Shown in pieces: positions 40,062-46,800 of a stretch of 48,934 nt of DNA. Source of the stretch: JAJYIV01 sp964616135. Lineage in GTDB: Bacteria; Patescibacteriota; Patescibacteriia; UBA9934; GWF2-40-263. Positions within the stretch are counted from its first letter, which is position 1, and the number at the start of each line of letters is the position of its first letter. The DNA lies in contig CAZTTQ010000003.1 of assembly GCA_964616135.1 (NCBI GenBank), forward strand, positions 1 through 48,934, read 5' to 3'. A program made the position numbers and the translations under genes. Under the pieces are notes generated by a model, which ran no database searches, was not told the DNA's origin, and saw only the letters and a program-made list of their open reading frames with translations.

Positions 40062-41390
40062 CTAGGCCTTCCGTTCGAGGAGGAACACGCACTCCATGTG
40101 CGGCGTGTGGGGGAACAAATCCAACGCGGCGGCCTTTTTTATCTCGTACACGGCGCCAAGCTTTTTCATTTCGTCCAAGAAGCGCGGGTAGCTGCAGGAA
40201 ACGTACACCACGCGCGGCGGTTGTGCCTCAAGCAACGTCTCGATCACCTTCGGGTGGAGCCCGGCGCGCGGCGGGTCCAAAATGACGACGTCCGGCGCGT
40301 AGGTTTTCCAATCGAATTCTTCCGCTTTGGAAACGAAGTATTCCGCGGCGATGCCGTTGGCGGCCGCGTTTTCCTTGGCGCAAGCGATCGCTTCCGCCGA
40401 CAGTTCGATGCCGATGGATTTCTTCGCTTCCTTGGCGAACGCGAGGGAGAAAAACCCGGAGCCGCAAAACAGGTCCAGCAGGGTCTTGCCGGACAAGTCG
40501 CCGCAGAATTCCTTCACCTTGTTTTGCAGCTGCTCCGCCATGACGGTGTTGGTCTGGAAGAACGCGTTCGGCGTGATCTTGTAGCGCACGCCGTTCACTT
40601 CTTCAAAAATCCACGGGTCGCCCTTGAGCGGCGTGATTGTTTCGGCCACGGACAGGTCCGTGATGAGCGGGTTCACCCCCCAGACGACGCACGTCGCCAA
40701 CTCGCCCAGCAACGCGGGGAGTTCTTCGACCTTCTTTTTTTCTTCGCCCTTCGGCGTAGCCGTGAGGAGCATCACCATGCGTTCGCCGGTGCGCTTGCCC
40801 TCGCGGATCACCAGGTAACGGAAGAAGCCCTCGTACGTATCGCCGTTCCAGAAGGGAAGGCCGCTCGCCTTCGCCCAGGTGCGCACGCGCGACATGATCT
40901 CCACGCTGGCGGGGGAAAGCAGGTGGCAGACGTTCAAATCGAGCGCGTCCCACCAGCGGTCCGGCGCCTTGAGGCCCAGCTCGCCGTTGCGGCCGAAGGT
41001 GAAGTCCATCCGGTTGCGGTAATAGAAGAGCTCCGGCGCCGGTTGGACGGCAGAAAGGGCGACGGGCATTTCCTTTTCCTGCGCCGTACAGAGGAACGTG
41101 TCCAACTTGCCCCGCAGCTGCGCCGGGTAGTCCACGTGCTGCCACTTGCAGCCGCCGCAGGAACCCGCGTACGGGCAGCGGGGCGCCACGCGGTCGGGGG
41201 AGGGCGCATCAATGGAAACCAACTCCGCCTTGGGGCCGTCCTTGGAGCGCTTTTTGAAGCGGGCCGTGACGGATTCCCCTGGAATGGTGTTATATACGTG
41301 GAACGCGTTGCCTTCCGCGCGCTCAATCACCCCGCTGCCGTCTTTGGCGAAGCGGGAGATGGCGCCGGAAATAATCGTGCCGAATTTCAT
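40062..41390 (-). CDS. 23S rRNA/tRNA m5U methyltransferase, RlmD/TrmA family
   Basis: A 442-residue SAM-dependent enzyme. N-terminal TRAM-like barrel (1-60); Fe-S cysteines in CPYAGSCGGCKWQH (~70-83) plus a later Cys; YRNRMDFTFG; PNAFFQTN; SAM motif LLDLFCGSGFFSLAFA; ILDPPRAGLHP; catalytic YVSCSYPRFL (usually VSCNP) and HMECVFLLER. The family makes 5-methyluridine in 23S rRNA or tRNA; which RNA is not decidable here. The start codon at 41390 abuts the trmH-type start on the other strand (CATATG). Confidence 0.92.
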   Translation of the reverse strand: MKFGTIISGAISRFAKDGSGVIERAEGNAFHVYNTIPGESVTARFKKRSKDGPKAELVSIDAPSPDRVAPRCPYAGSCGGCKWQHVDYPAQLRGKLDTFLCTAQEKEMPVALSAVQPAPELFYYRNRMDFTFGRNGELGLKAPDRWWDALDLNVCHLLSPASVEIMSRVRTWAKASGLPFWNGDTYEGFFRYLVIREGKRTGERMVMLLTATPKGEEKKKVEELPALLGELATCVVWGVNPLITDLSVAETITPLKGDPWIFEEVNGVRYKITPNAFFQTNTVMAEQLQNKVKEFCGDLSGKTLLDLFCGSGFFSLAFAKEAKKSIGIELSAEAIACAKENAAANGIAAEYFVSKAEEFDWKTYAPDVVILDPPRAGLHPKVIETLLEAQPPRVVYVSCSYPRFLDEMKKLGAVYEIKKAAALDLFPHTPHMECVFLLERKA

Positions 41391-41849
41391 ATGAGGCTTA
41401 TTGCCCACAATATCCGCTCGCTGCACAACGTCGGCGCCCTCTTCCGGTCGGCCGACGCGTTCGCGGTGGAGCGTTTGTACCTGACGGGTTATACCCCAAC
41501 CCCGCCGCGGAAGGAAATAGCCAAGGTCGCCCTGGGCGGCGAAGACCGCGTGCCGTGGGAACCGCGCGCGGACGTTCTCCCGCTCATTGCCGAGCTCAAG
41601 AAGGAGGGATTCCAGGTGGTCGCGTTGGAGAATGCGCCGGGGAGTGCGGATCTTTCCGCCTTTGCCGAGAAGGCGGATCGGACCAAAACCGCCCTTGTCT
41701 TGGGGAGTGAGGTAGAAGGAGTGCCGGCGGACGTCCTCGCCGCCTGTGACGCGGCGGTAGAAATCCCGCTGCCGGGCCGCAAACGCTCGCTGAACGTGAG
41801 CGTCGCCGCGGGCGTCGCGCTTTTTGTCCTACGCCCCAAAAACGGGTAG
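41391..41849 (+). CDS. TrmH/SpoU-family RNA 2'-O-methyltransferase
   Basis: A 152-residue minimal SPOUT enzyme. Motif 1 is HNIRSLHNVGALFRSADAF, motif 2 LVLGSEVEGVP, and motif 3 IPLPGRKRSLNVSVAAGVALF; together these form the knotted SAM site. No RNA-binding extension, so it probably acts as a dimer on rRNA or tRNA. Translation must begin at 41391 to include motif 1, which places its ATG directly against the opposite gene's start. Its stop TAG is also the first half of the next -10 box. Confidence 0.92.
   Translation: MRLIAHNIRSLHNVGALFRSADAFAVERLYLTGYTPTPPRKEIAKVALGGEDRVPWEPRADVLPLIAELKKEGFQVVALENAPGSADLSAFAEKADRTKTALVLGSEVEGVPADVLAACDAAVEIPLPGRKRSLNVSVAAGVALFVLRPKNG
41400..41428 (-). promoter_or_regulatory. 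Candidate promoter TTGTGC-N17-GGCAAT inside the trmH-type gene
   Basis: -10 ends 9 nt before the rlmD-type ATG, the same geometry as era and folD. Hexamer matches are moderate. Confidence 0.35.
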
Positions 41850-41852
41850 AAT
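41824..41852 (+). promoter_or_regulatory. Glycosyltransferase promoter TTGTCC-N17-TAGAAT
   Basis: Lies in the end of the trmH-type gene; the -10 starts with its TAG stop and ends 9 nt before the next ATG. Confidence 0.65.
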
Positions 41853-41861
41853 GTGCCCATT

Positions 41862-42584
41862 ATGCTTTCGGTCGTCATCCCTACCAAGAACGAGGAGGCT
41901 GATTTGCCGAAACTGCTCGCCTCGTTGGCGGCGCAGACCGTCCGTCCGGATGAAATCATCGTCGCGGACGCCAAATCCACGGACAAGACGCGCGCGATCG
42001 CAGAAGCCGCCGGCGCGCGCGTGGTGGACGGAGGCCTGCCGTCCGTCGGCCGCAATCGCGGCGCCGCCGCCGCCACGCAATCCCTCGTGCTCTTTTTGGA
42101 CGCGGACGTGGTACTGACGGATCCGACCATGTTGCAACGCATGTTGGCCGCATTCGACGAGCGTTCCCTGGACGTCGCCACGTGTGAAGTGGAACCGTTG
42201 GACGCCGGCAAAGTGGACCGGGTGCTCCACAAGGCCTACAACCAATACGCCAAGGCGTTGGAAAAGATCTTCCCCCACGCGCCGGGTTTTTGCATTCTCG
42301 CGCGCAAGGAACTGCACGACCGCATCGGCGGCTTTGATGAATCCGTGGTGTTCTGCGAGGACCATGACTATGTGCAGCGCGCGTCCAAGTTGGGCCGCTT
42401 CGGCATTTTGCCGGTGAAGGTTCCCGTGTCCATCCGCCGCTTGGACCGTGACGGCCGCCTGCAGATCGCGGTGAAGTACGTCTTGGCGGAACTGCACTTG
42501 GCCACCCTCGGTCCCATCCGCCACGACCTATTCAACTATACGTTCGGCCACGACGCCAAGAAGAAAAAGGCCAAGAAAAAATGA
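41862..42584 (+). CDS. Family 2 glycosyltransferase
   Basis: A 240-residue GT-A enzyme. MLSVVIPTKNEEADLPKLL opens the nucleotide-sugar fold; IIVADAKSTDKT and VLFLDADVVL (DxD, ~88-90) bind UDP- or GDP-sugar and metal; FDESVVFCEDHDYVQRA carries the catalytic ED. No membrane helices, but a poly-Lys tail (KKKKAKKK) could hold it at the membrane surface. Probably acts on envelope glycans. A GTG at 41853 is rejected because it directly follows the -10 box. Followed by pduL after 1 nt. Confidence 0.88.
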   Translation: MLSVVIPTKNEEADLPKLLASLAAQTVRPDEIIVADAKSTDKTRAIAEAAGARVVDGGLPSVGRNRGAAAATQSLVLFLDADVVLTDPTMLQRMLAAFDERSLDVATCEVEPLDAGKVDRVLHKAYNQYAKALEKIFPHAPGFCILARKELHDRIGGFDESVVFCEDHDYVQRASKLGRFGILPVKVPVSIRRLDRDGRLQIAVKYVLAELHLATLGPIRHDLFNYTFGHDAKKKKAKKK

Positions 42585-42585
42585 T

Positions 42586-43152
42586 ATGGACATTCCCGTC
42601 GTCGTGCAGCACCGCCACGTGCACCTGTCCGCCGCCGACCAGGCGACGTTGTTTGGCGCGGACGCGAGCATGAAGCGTGTCGCGGACGTTGGGCATGACG
42701 GCCAGGCCGCGTACCAAGAGACCGTCACTCTCGTGGGAAAAAACGGTCAGATGGAAGACGTGCGCGTCCTCGGTCCCTGCCGGGAAGAAACCCAAGTGGA
42801 GCTGTCCGCCTCCGAAGCGTTCGCCCTGGGCATAGACGCGCCGCTCCGGGTGTCCGGAGACGTGAAGCGCGCCGCCTCCTGCGGATTGAAGGGGCCGCAT
42901 GGGAGCATCCGAAGCCGTGCCTGCGTCATCGTGCCGGTGCGCCACCTGCATTGCGGGGACGCCGACGCGAAGCGCCTGGGCATTCGGCACCGCGACACGG
43001 TGGCCTTAACGCCCGTCGGCCGGCCGGACCTGCGCATGGAACACGTCGCTGTACGCGTCCACCCGTCCTTCGGCCTATCGTTCCACCTGTCTGCTGACGA
43101 AGCCGCCCAATTCTGGCTCCACACGGGTGACCGTGTCCGCCTTGAACGATAA
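42586..43152 (+). CDS. pduL: PduL-type phosphate acyltransferase
   Basis: A 188-residue enzyme interconverting acyl-CoA and acyl phosphate. Metal site HRHVHLS (~9-15), EETVTLVG-like strand, VRVLGPCREETQVELSASEAF, GPHGS, PVRHLHCGDADAKRLGI (second HxH), VRVHPSFGLSFHLSADEAAQF. In CPR bacteria it would feed acetate kinase to make ATP from acetyl-CoA. It lacks the N-terminal microcompartment targeting peptide, and no shell genes are nearby. Confidence 0.9.
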   Translation: MDIPVVVQHRHVHLSAADQATLFGADASMKRVADVGHDGQAAYQETVTLVGKNGQMEDVRVLGPCREETQVELSASEAFALGIDAPLRVSGDVKRAASCGLKGPHGSIRSRACVIVPVRHLHCGDADAKRLGIRHRDTVALTPVGRPDLRMEHVAVRVHPSFGLSFHLSADEAAQFWLHTGDRVRLER

Positions 43153-43156
43153 TCCT

Positions 43157-44347
43157 ATGCGCTTGCGCTACTTCGCCTCCGCCGCGCTCCTTGTCCTCGC
43201 CCCATTGTCGGTTCGGGCGGTGTCTTCCGATCTTGGCATTAACGCGCGGGACATCACGTTCTCCAAACCCCTGCTTGCGGGAGAACGCGTGCGTCTGTAC
43301 GGGGAAGTGCGGAATTTCGGGACAGAAGATGTCAGCGGCTACGTGACCTTCTTCCAAGGAAGTCTTCCGATAGGCGACTCGCAAGTCGTGTCTGTCCGGG
43401 CAGGCGGCCAAGCGGAAGACGTCTATGTGGACTTCACCGTGCCAAACGGCGCCTTTAACGTGCGCGCGGAAATTCGCGGCACGGATCCCGGGGACCAAAA
43501 TCCCTCCAACGACGTCGCCATGACGGGATTGTTCGAGCCGAAGCTGGACGCGGACCGCGACGGCGTCGTGGACGGGACGGACAACTGCCCGTCCGTGGCG
43601 AACGCGAACCAGAATGACTTGGACGCGGACAAAATCGGGGACGCGTGCGACCCGGACATCGACAACGACGGCGTCCTCAACGGCGCCGACGCGTATCCGT
43701 ACGACCAAAGCAAGAGCAAGGTGCCGGTCGTCGTCGCGCCCGTCGTGACGCCTGTTGTTTCCGCACCCGCGGTACGGCCGGCTCAGACGGTCTCGGCTCC
43801 CGCCAAGAAACCGGCGGCCAAGACGCCCGTCGTTGCGCCCGTCAAAGCGGATGCCGTACCGGAAGTGGTGGCGCCCGAGCTGCTTGCGTTCGAACCGTCC
43901 CAGCCGCTTGCTACGTCGCCCAAGGCCGTATTCACGTCTGAACGCACGGCGTGGAACGCCTTCCGGTTCGCTGTGTCGTCCCCGGAGGCCACCGGGGAGT
44001 TGCTTGCCTGGAATTTCGGCGATGGCGCCACGTCGGTCGCCCGTGAAACGTCCCATTCGTACCGCCGTCCGGGCACCTACGTCGTCACGCTCGCCCTCAC
44101 GGATACGTCCGGGAAGATCGCGACGGACCAGATGACCGTGCGCGTGCCGTTCTTCACGTTTAAGAATCCGGCCGTCGTCGGCTTGGCCGCGACGCTCGGT
44201 TTGGCTATCTTGATCGGGTTGATCGTCGCCGTGCGCGCGTCTTCCGCCGCCAAGGAGGCGTCGCTGACGAAACACCCCGCAGGACCCAAGCCTTTCGCCA
44301 AGCGCGTCGTGATCGATGACGACGAAGATCTGCCCGACGCCGCCTAA
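43157..44347 (+). CDS. Surface protein with TSP3, PKD and C-terminal anchor
   Basis: A 396-residue exported protein. Signal peptide 1-23 (LRYFASAALLVLAPLSVRA); CARDB-like domain (~25-125) with GEVRNFGTEDVSGYVTFFQG; thrombospondin type-3 repeats (~130-190, DADRDGVVDGTDNCP and DIDNDGVLNGADAYP) that bind Ca; Pro/Val/Ala linker; PKD domain (~265-335, WNFGDGATSVARETSHSYRRPGTY); one TM helix (~342-362) and a basic-then-acidic cytoplasmic tail. Membrane topology matches the giant protein at 4040. It follows pduL after 4 nt. Confidence 0.88.
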   Translation: MRLRYFASAALLVLAPLSVRAVSSDLGINARDITFSKPLLAGERVRLYGEVRNFGTEDVSGYVTFFQGSLPIGDSQVVSVRAGGQAEDVYVDFTVPNGAFNVRAEIRGTDPGDQNPSNDVAMTGLFEPKLDADRDGVVDGTDNCPSVANANQNDLDADKIGDACDPDIDNDGVLNGADAYPYDQSKSKVPVVVAPVVTPVVSAPAVRPAQTVSAPAKKPAAKTPVVAPVKADAVPEVVAPELLAFEPSQPLATSPKAVFTSERTAWNAFRFAVSSPEATGELLAWNFGDGATSVARETSHSYRRPGTYVVTLALTDTSGKIATDQMTVRVPFFTFKNPAVVGLAATLGLAILIGLIVAVRASSAAKEASLTKHPAGPKPFAKRVVIDDDEDLPDAA

Positions 44348-44365
44348 TCGTTAGACGGGGGGAAC

Positions 44366-45991
44366 ATGCTTAAAATCCTGAACGCCGAGTCAAAATCCAT
44401 CGTCAGCGGCGCCGCCGTGGTGGGGATTTTGTCGTTGGTGAGCCGCCTGGTCGGCTTGGTCCGCGACCGCCTGTTGGCCGGCATGTTCGGCGCGGGCGAC
44501 GTCCTGGACGTCTACTACGCCGCGTTCCGCCTGCCGGACCTGCTGTTCAACCTGATCGTCGTCGGCGCCCTGTCCGCCAGCTTCATCCCGCTCTTCTCCA
44601 AGCACTACGCGGAAGGGAAGAAGTCCGAACGCGCGTGGGACCTGACGACCAACGTCTTGCACGTCATCCTGCTCGGGATGCTCGTCCTGTCGGCGGCGTT
44701 GTTTTTTGCCGCTGATCCGTTATCGGCGCTGATCGCCCCCGGCTTCTCGCCGGAAAAACGCCATGCCGTCGCCGGGTTCACGCGCGTCATGCTGTCGGCC
44801 CAAGTCCTGCTCGCCGCTTCCATGGTGTTCGGCAGCACGCTCCAGGGCATGAAGCGCTTTTTCCTGTCCTCCTTCGCGCCGGTGTTCTACAACGTCGGCA
44901 TCATCGTCGGCGGGCTGTGGTTCACCAGGTTCCTCGGACCTATCGGGCTCGCTTGGGGCGTGGTACTCGGCGCGTTCCTGCACCTCATGGTCCAGTTTGT
45001 CGGCGCCCGCGCCGCCGGCTACCGCCACCGCTGGATCTTTGAGCCGAAGGATCCGGACGCGCGGGAAGTCGTCCGCCTCATGGGCCCGCGCGCGGCCGGC
45101 ATCGGCCTGTCGCAGCTCGTGTTCGTCGCCTATACCACGTTCGCCACGACGCTCGCGGCCGGCAGCGTGACGCTCTTCCAGTTCGCCTACAACATCCAGT
45201 TCTTCCCGGTGGGCATTGTCGGCGTCTCATACGCCATCGCCGCGTTCCCGACGTTTGCCGAGACGTTGGGGAAGAAGGACCACGACGGTTTCCGCGCGGC
45301 GTTTTCCTCCACGGTGCGCCAGGTCCTGTTCTTCCTGACGCCGCTGTCCGTCGCCTTCCTCCTATTGCGTGCCCAGGCGGTCCGCATCGTCGTCGGCGCC
45401 GGCGCGTTTGACTGGTCGTCCACGGTCGCCACGGCCGACGCCCTCGCTGCGTTCGTCCTGTCCGTCGGCGCCCAATCGCTCGTGTATGTCCTGGCCCGTG
45501 CCTACTACGCGTTGCGTGACACGTATACGCCGCTCGTGCTCGGCCTGGCGGGCGACGCAATCGGTTTGCTCATCGCGTTTTGGCTGGCGCCCAAATACGG
45601 CGTGGCGGGCCTGGGCCTGGCGTTCTCGCTCGGGATCTTCATCGAGCTGGTGCTCATGTGGGTGATCCTGCGCCAGCGGCTGGGCACCTTGGGCGAATCG
45701 ACCATGGTCCGCAGCGTGCTGACGGTGTCCGGTGCCGGGCTGGTCGCCGCCGTCGTCATCCAGCTGGGAAAACAGCTCGTGCCGGTCGCCGTGCCGCTCA
45801 CGACCTTCTGGAGCGTGTTCGCCCAAGGGGCCGTCGCCGGCGGCCTGGGACTCCTCGCGTACCTGGGTGTCTGCGCCCTGGCGGGCAGCGAGGAACTGGG
45901 CACGGTCGCCGCCTCGCTCAAGCGCAAGTTGTTCCGCAGGTACCAGCCGACCGAAGCGACGCCTCCCGACACCACCGCCACCGGCGCCTAG
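44366..45991 (+). CDS. murJ: Lipid II flippase MurJ
   Basis: A 541-residue MOP-superfamily transporter that flips lipid II across the membrane for peptidoglycan synthesis. N-terminal GILSLVSRLVGLVRDRLLAGMFGAG is the conserved Arg-rich TM1 region (RxxGxxRD), followed by DVYYAAFRLPDLLFNLIVVGALSASFIPLF and multiple further hydrophobic segments consistent with 13-14 helices. GGGGGG lies 4 nt before the ATG. The stop codon is both in a terminator loop and in the next promoter's -35 box. Confidence 0.97.
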   Translation: MLKILNAESKSIVSGAAVVGILSLVSRLVGLVRDRLLAGMFGAGDVLDVYYAAFRLPDLLFNLIVVGALSASFIPLFSKHYAEGKKSERAWDLTTNVLHVILLGMLVLSAALFFAADPLSALIAPGFSPEKRHAVAGFTRVMLSAQVLLAASMVFGSTLQGMKRFFLSSFAPVFYNVGIIVGGLWFTRFLGPIGLAWGVVLGAFLHLMVQFVGARAAGYRHRWIFEPKDPDAREVVRLMGPRAAGIGLSQLVFVAYTTFATTLAAGSVTLFQFAYNIQFFPVGIVGVSYAIAAFPTFAETLGKKDHDGFRAAFSSTVRQVLFFLTPLSVAFLLLRAQAVRIVVGAGAFDWSSTVATADALAAFVLSVGAQSLVYVLARAYYALRDTYTPLVLGLAGDAIGLLIAFWLAPKYGVAGLGLAFSLGIFIELVLMWVILRQRLGTLGESTMVRSVLTVSGAGLVAAVVIQLGKQLVPVAVPLTTFWSVFAQGAVAGGLGLLAYLGVCALAGSEELGTVAASLKRKLFRRYQPTEATPPDTTATGA

Positions 45992-46012
45992 ACACGGCGC
46001 CGGTTTTCGTTT
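45981..46012 (+). terminator. murJ terminator with stop codon in the loop
   Basis: CCGGCGCC-tagacac-GGCGCCGG, then TTTTCGTTT. Confidence 0.85.
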
Positions 46013-46017
46013 AGGGT
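45989..46017 (+). promoter_or_regulatory. Promoter TAGACA-N17-TAGGGT
   Basis: The -35 contains the murJ stop and lies in the loop of its terminator; the gene at 46061 lies downstream. Confidence 0.6.
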
Positions 46018-46060
46018 ATCGCCTCCCATTCATGTCGGATGGGAACGAAGGAGAATGCAG

Positions 46061-46735
46061 ATGGAGGAACGTTGTTCCAAACGTCCGCGTGTGCGCGTGT
46101 GCGCCAAAAGCGCGGACGTACGGACGCGCCTGGCAGACATGCTTTCCGCCCATCCGCACCTGGCGGGTGCGGAGGTAACGGAAGAGAGGATGCTCGTATC
46201 GGTACAGTGGTCCGATGCGCTCCGGTTCTTCCAGTCCCCATGCACGATCGACCTGAACCTGGCTCCTTTCTGGATGTTCGCTCCCACGTTCGATCACCTG
46301 ATGGAGGCAGGAAGGGAATTGGTCGGCCTCTCCTACGGTTCCTTTGGGGGGATCCTGTGGAACGGTGGCGTCGTCGTGCGCCACGTGCGCGGCCTCGTCT
46401 ATCGGCGCGGCACGTTCCCCGTGCTGCACGACGGCGTCCAAGTCATGTACTGCCGCGGACCTGGCTGGACGCACGGCACGCACGGCGTGCTCGTCTTCGA
46501 CACGGCGGGGCTCGCGCTCGTGGACGGTCCGTTCCAGACGGCTCCTCCGGCCCAGGGGGCGCACGCCGAGCGCTGGTTCCGCCGCCGGTGGAACCGCGCC
46601 GCACCCGGCATCCCCGAGGCCGACCCGTACCTCGTGCTCACGCACGAACGCACGGACCTCGCGTCCATTCTCTCGCCGCTCGTCAGTCGGGCGATGCATT
46701 CGCTCACGGGCATTCCGCTCGCCGCCGAATCCTGA
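46061..46735 (+). CDS. Unknown protein, 224 residues
   Basis: Soluble, alpha/beta. Noteworthy stretches are a Gly-rich LVGLSYGSFGGILWNGGVVVRHVRG, VMYCRGPGWTHGTHGVLVFDTAGLALVDG, and a basic AERWFRRRWNRAAPG. The first 30 residues are Arg/Lys-rich with two Cys. Not recognised. Start at 46061, since AAGGAG has correct spacing only to this ATG (not to the ATG at 46055). GAG/CTC-rich codon use like the other accessory genes. Confidence 0.65.
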   Translation: MEERCSKRPRVRVCAKSADVRTRLADMLSAHPHLAGAEVTEERMLVSVQWSDALRFFQSPCTIDLNLAPFWMFAPTFDHLMEAGRELVGLSYGSFGGILWNGGVVVRHVRGLVYRRGTFPVLHDGVQVMYCRGPGWTHGTHGVLVFDTAGLALVDGPFQTAPPAQGAHAERWFRRRWNRAAPGIPEADPYLVLTHERTDLASILSPLVSRAMHSLTGIPLAAES

Positions 46736-46755
46736 ACGGGGATCGGCGGTTTTTT
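46721..46755 (+). terminator. Terminator with stop codon in the loop
   Basis: CCGCCGAATCC-tgaac-GGGGATCGGCGG, then six T. Confidence 0.85.
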
Positions 46756-46762
46756 GTTTTGC

Positions 46763-46791
46763 TTGCCGTTTCGCCCCGTTTTTTCTACACT
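46763..46791 (+). promoter_or_regulatory. alaS promoter TTGCCG-N17-TACACT
   Basis: The -10 ends 9 nt before the ATG, so the mRNA should be leaderless. Confidence 0.7.
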
Positions 46792-46800
46792 GCGCGCATT

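Noticed and set aside
39930..41390. Long plus-strand frame upstream of the trmH-type gene
   Set aside because: It is antisense to the rlmD-type gene; TrmH-family proteins begin at HNIRSLHNVG, which fits the start at 41391.
42586..43152. Bacterial microcompartment locus because of pduL
   Set aside because: No shell proteins, no targeting peptide and no other pdu/eut genes are present.
10759..46017. Promoter-gene-terminator units as integron gene cassettes
   Set aside because: Real cassettes lack own promoters, face one way and carry attC sites. These units lie on both strands, are scattered among core genes, and no integrase or attC-like repeat was seen.
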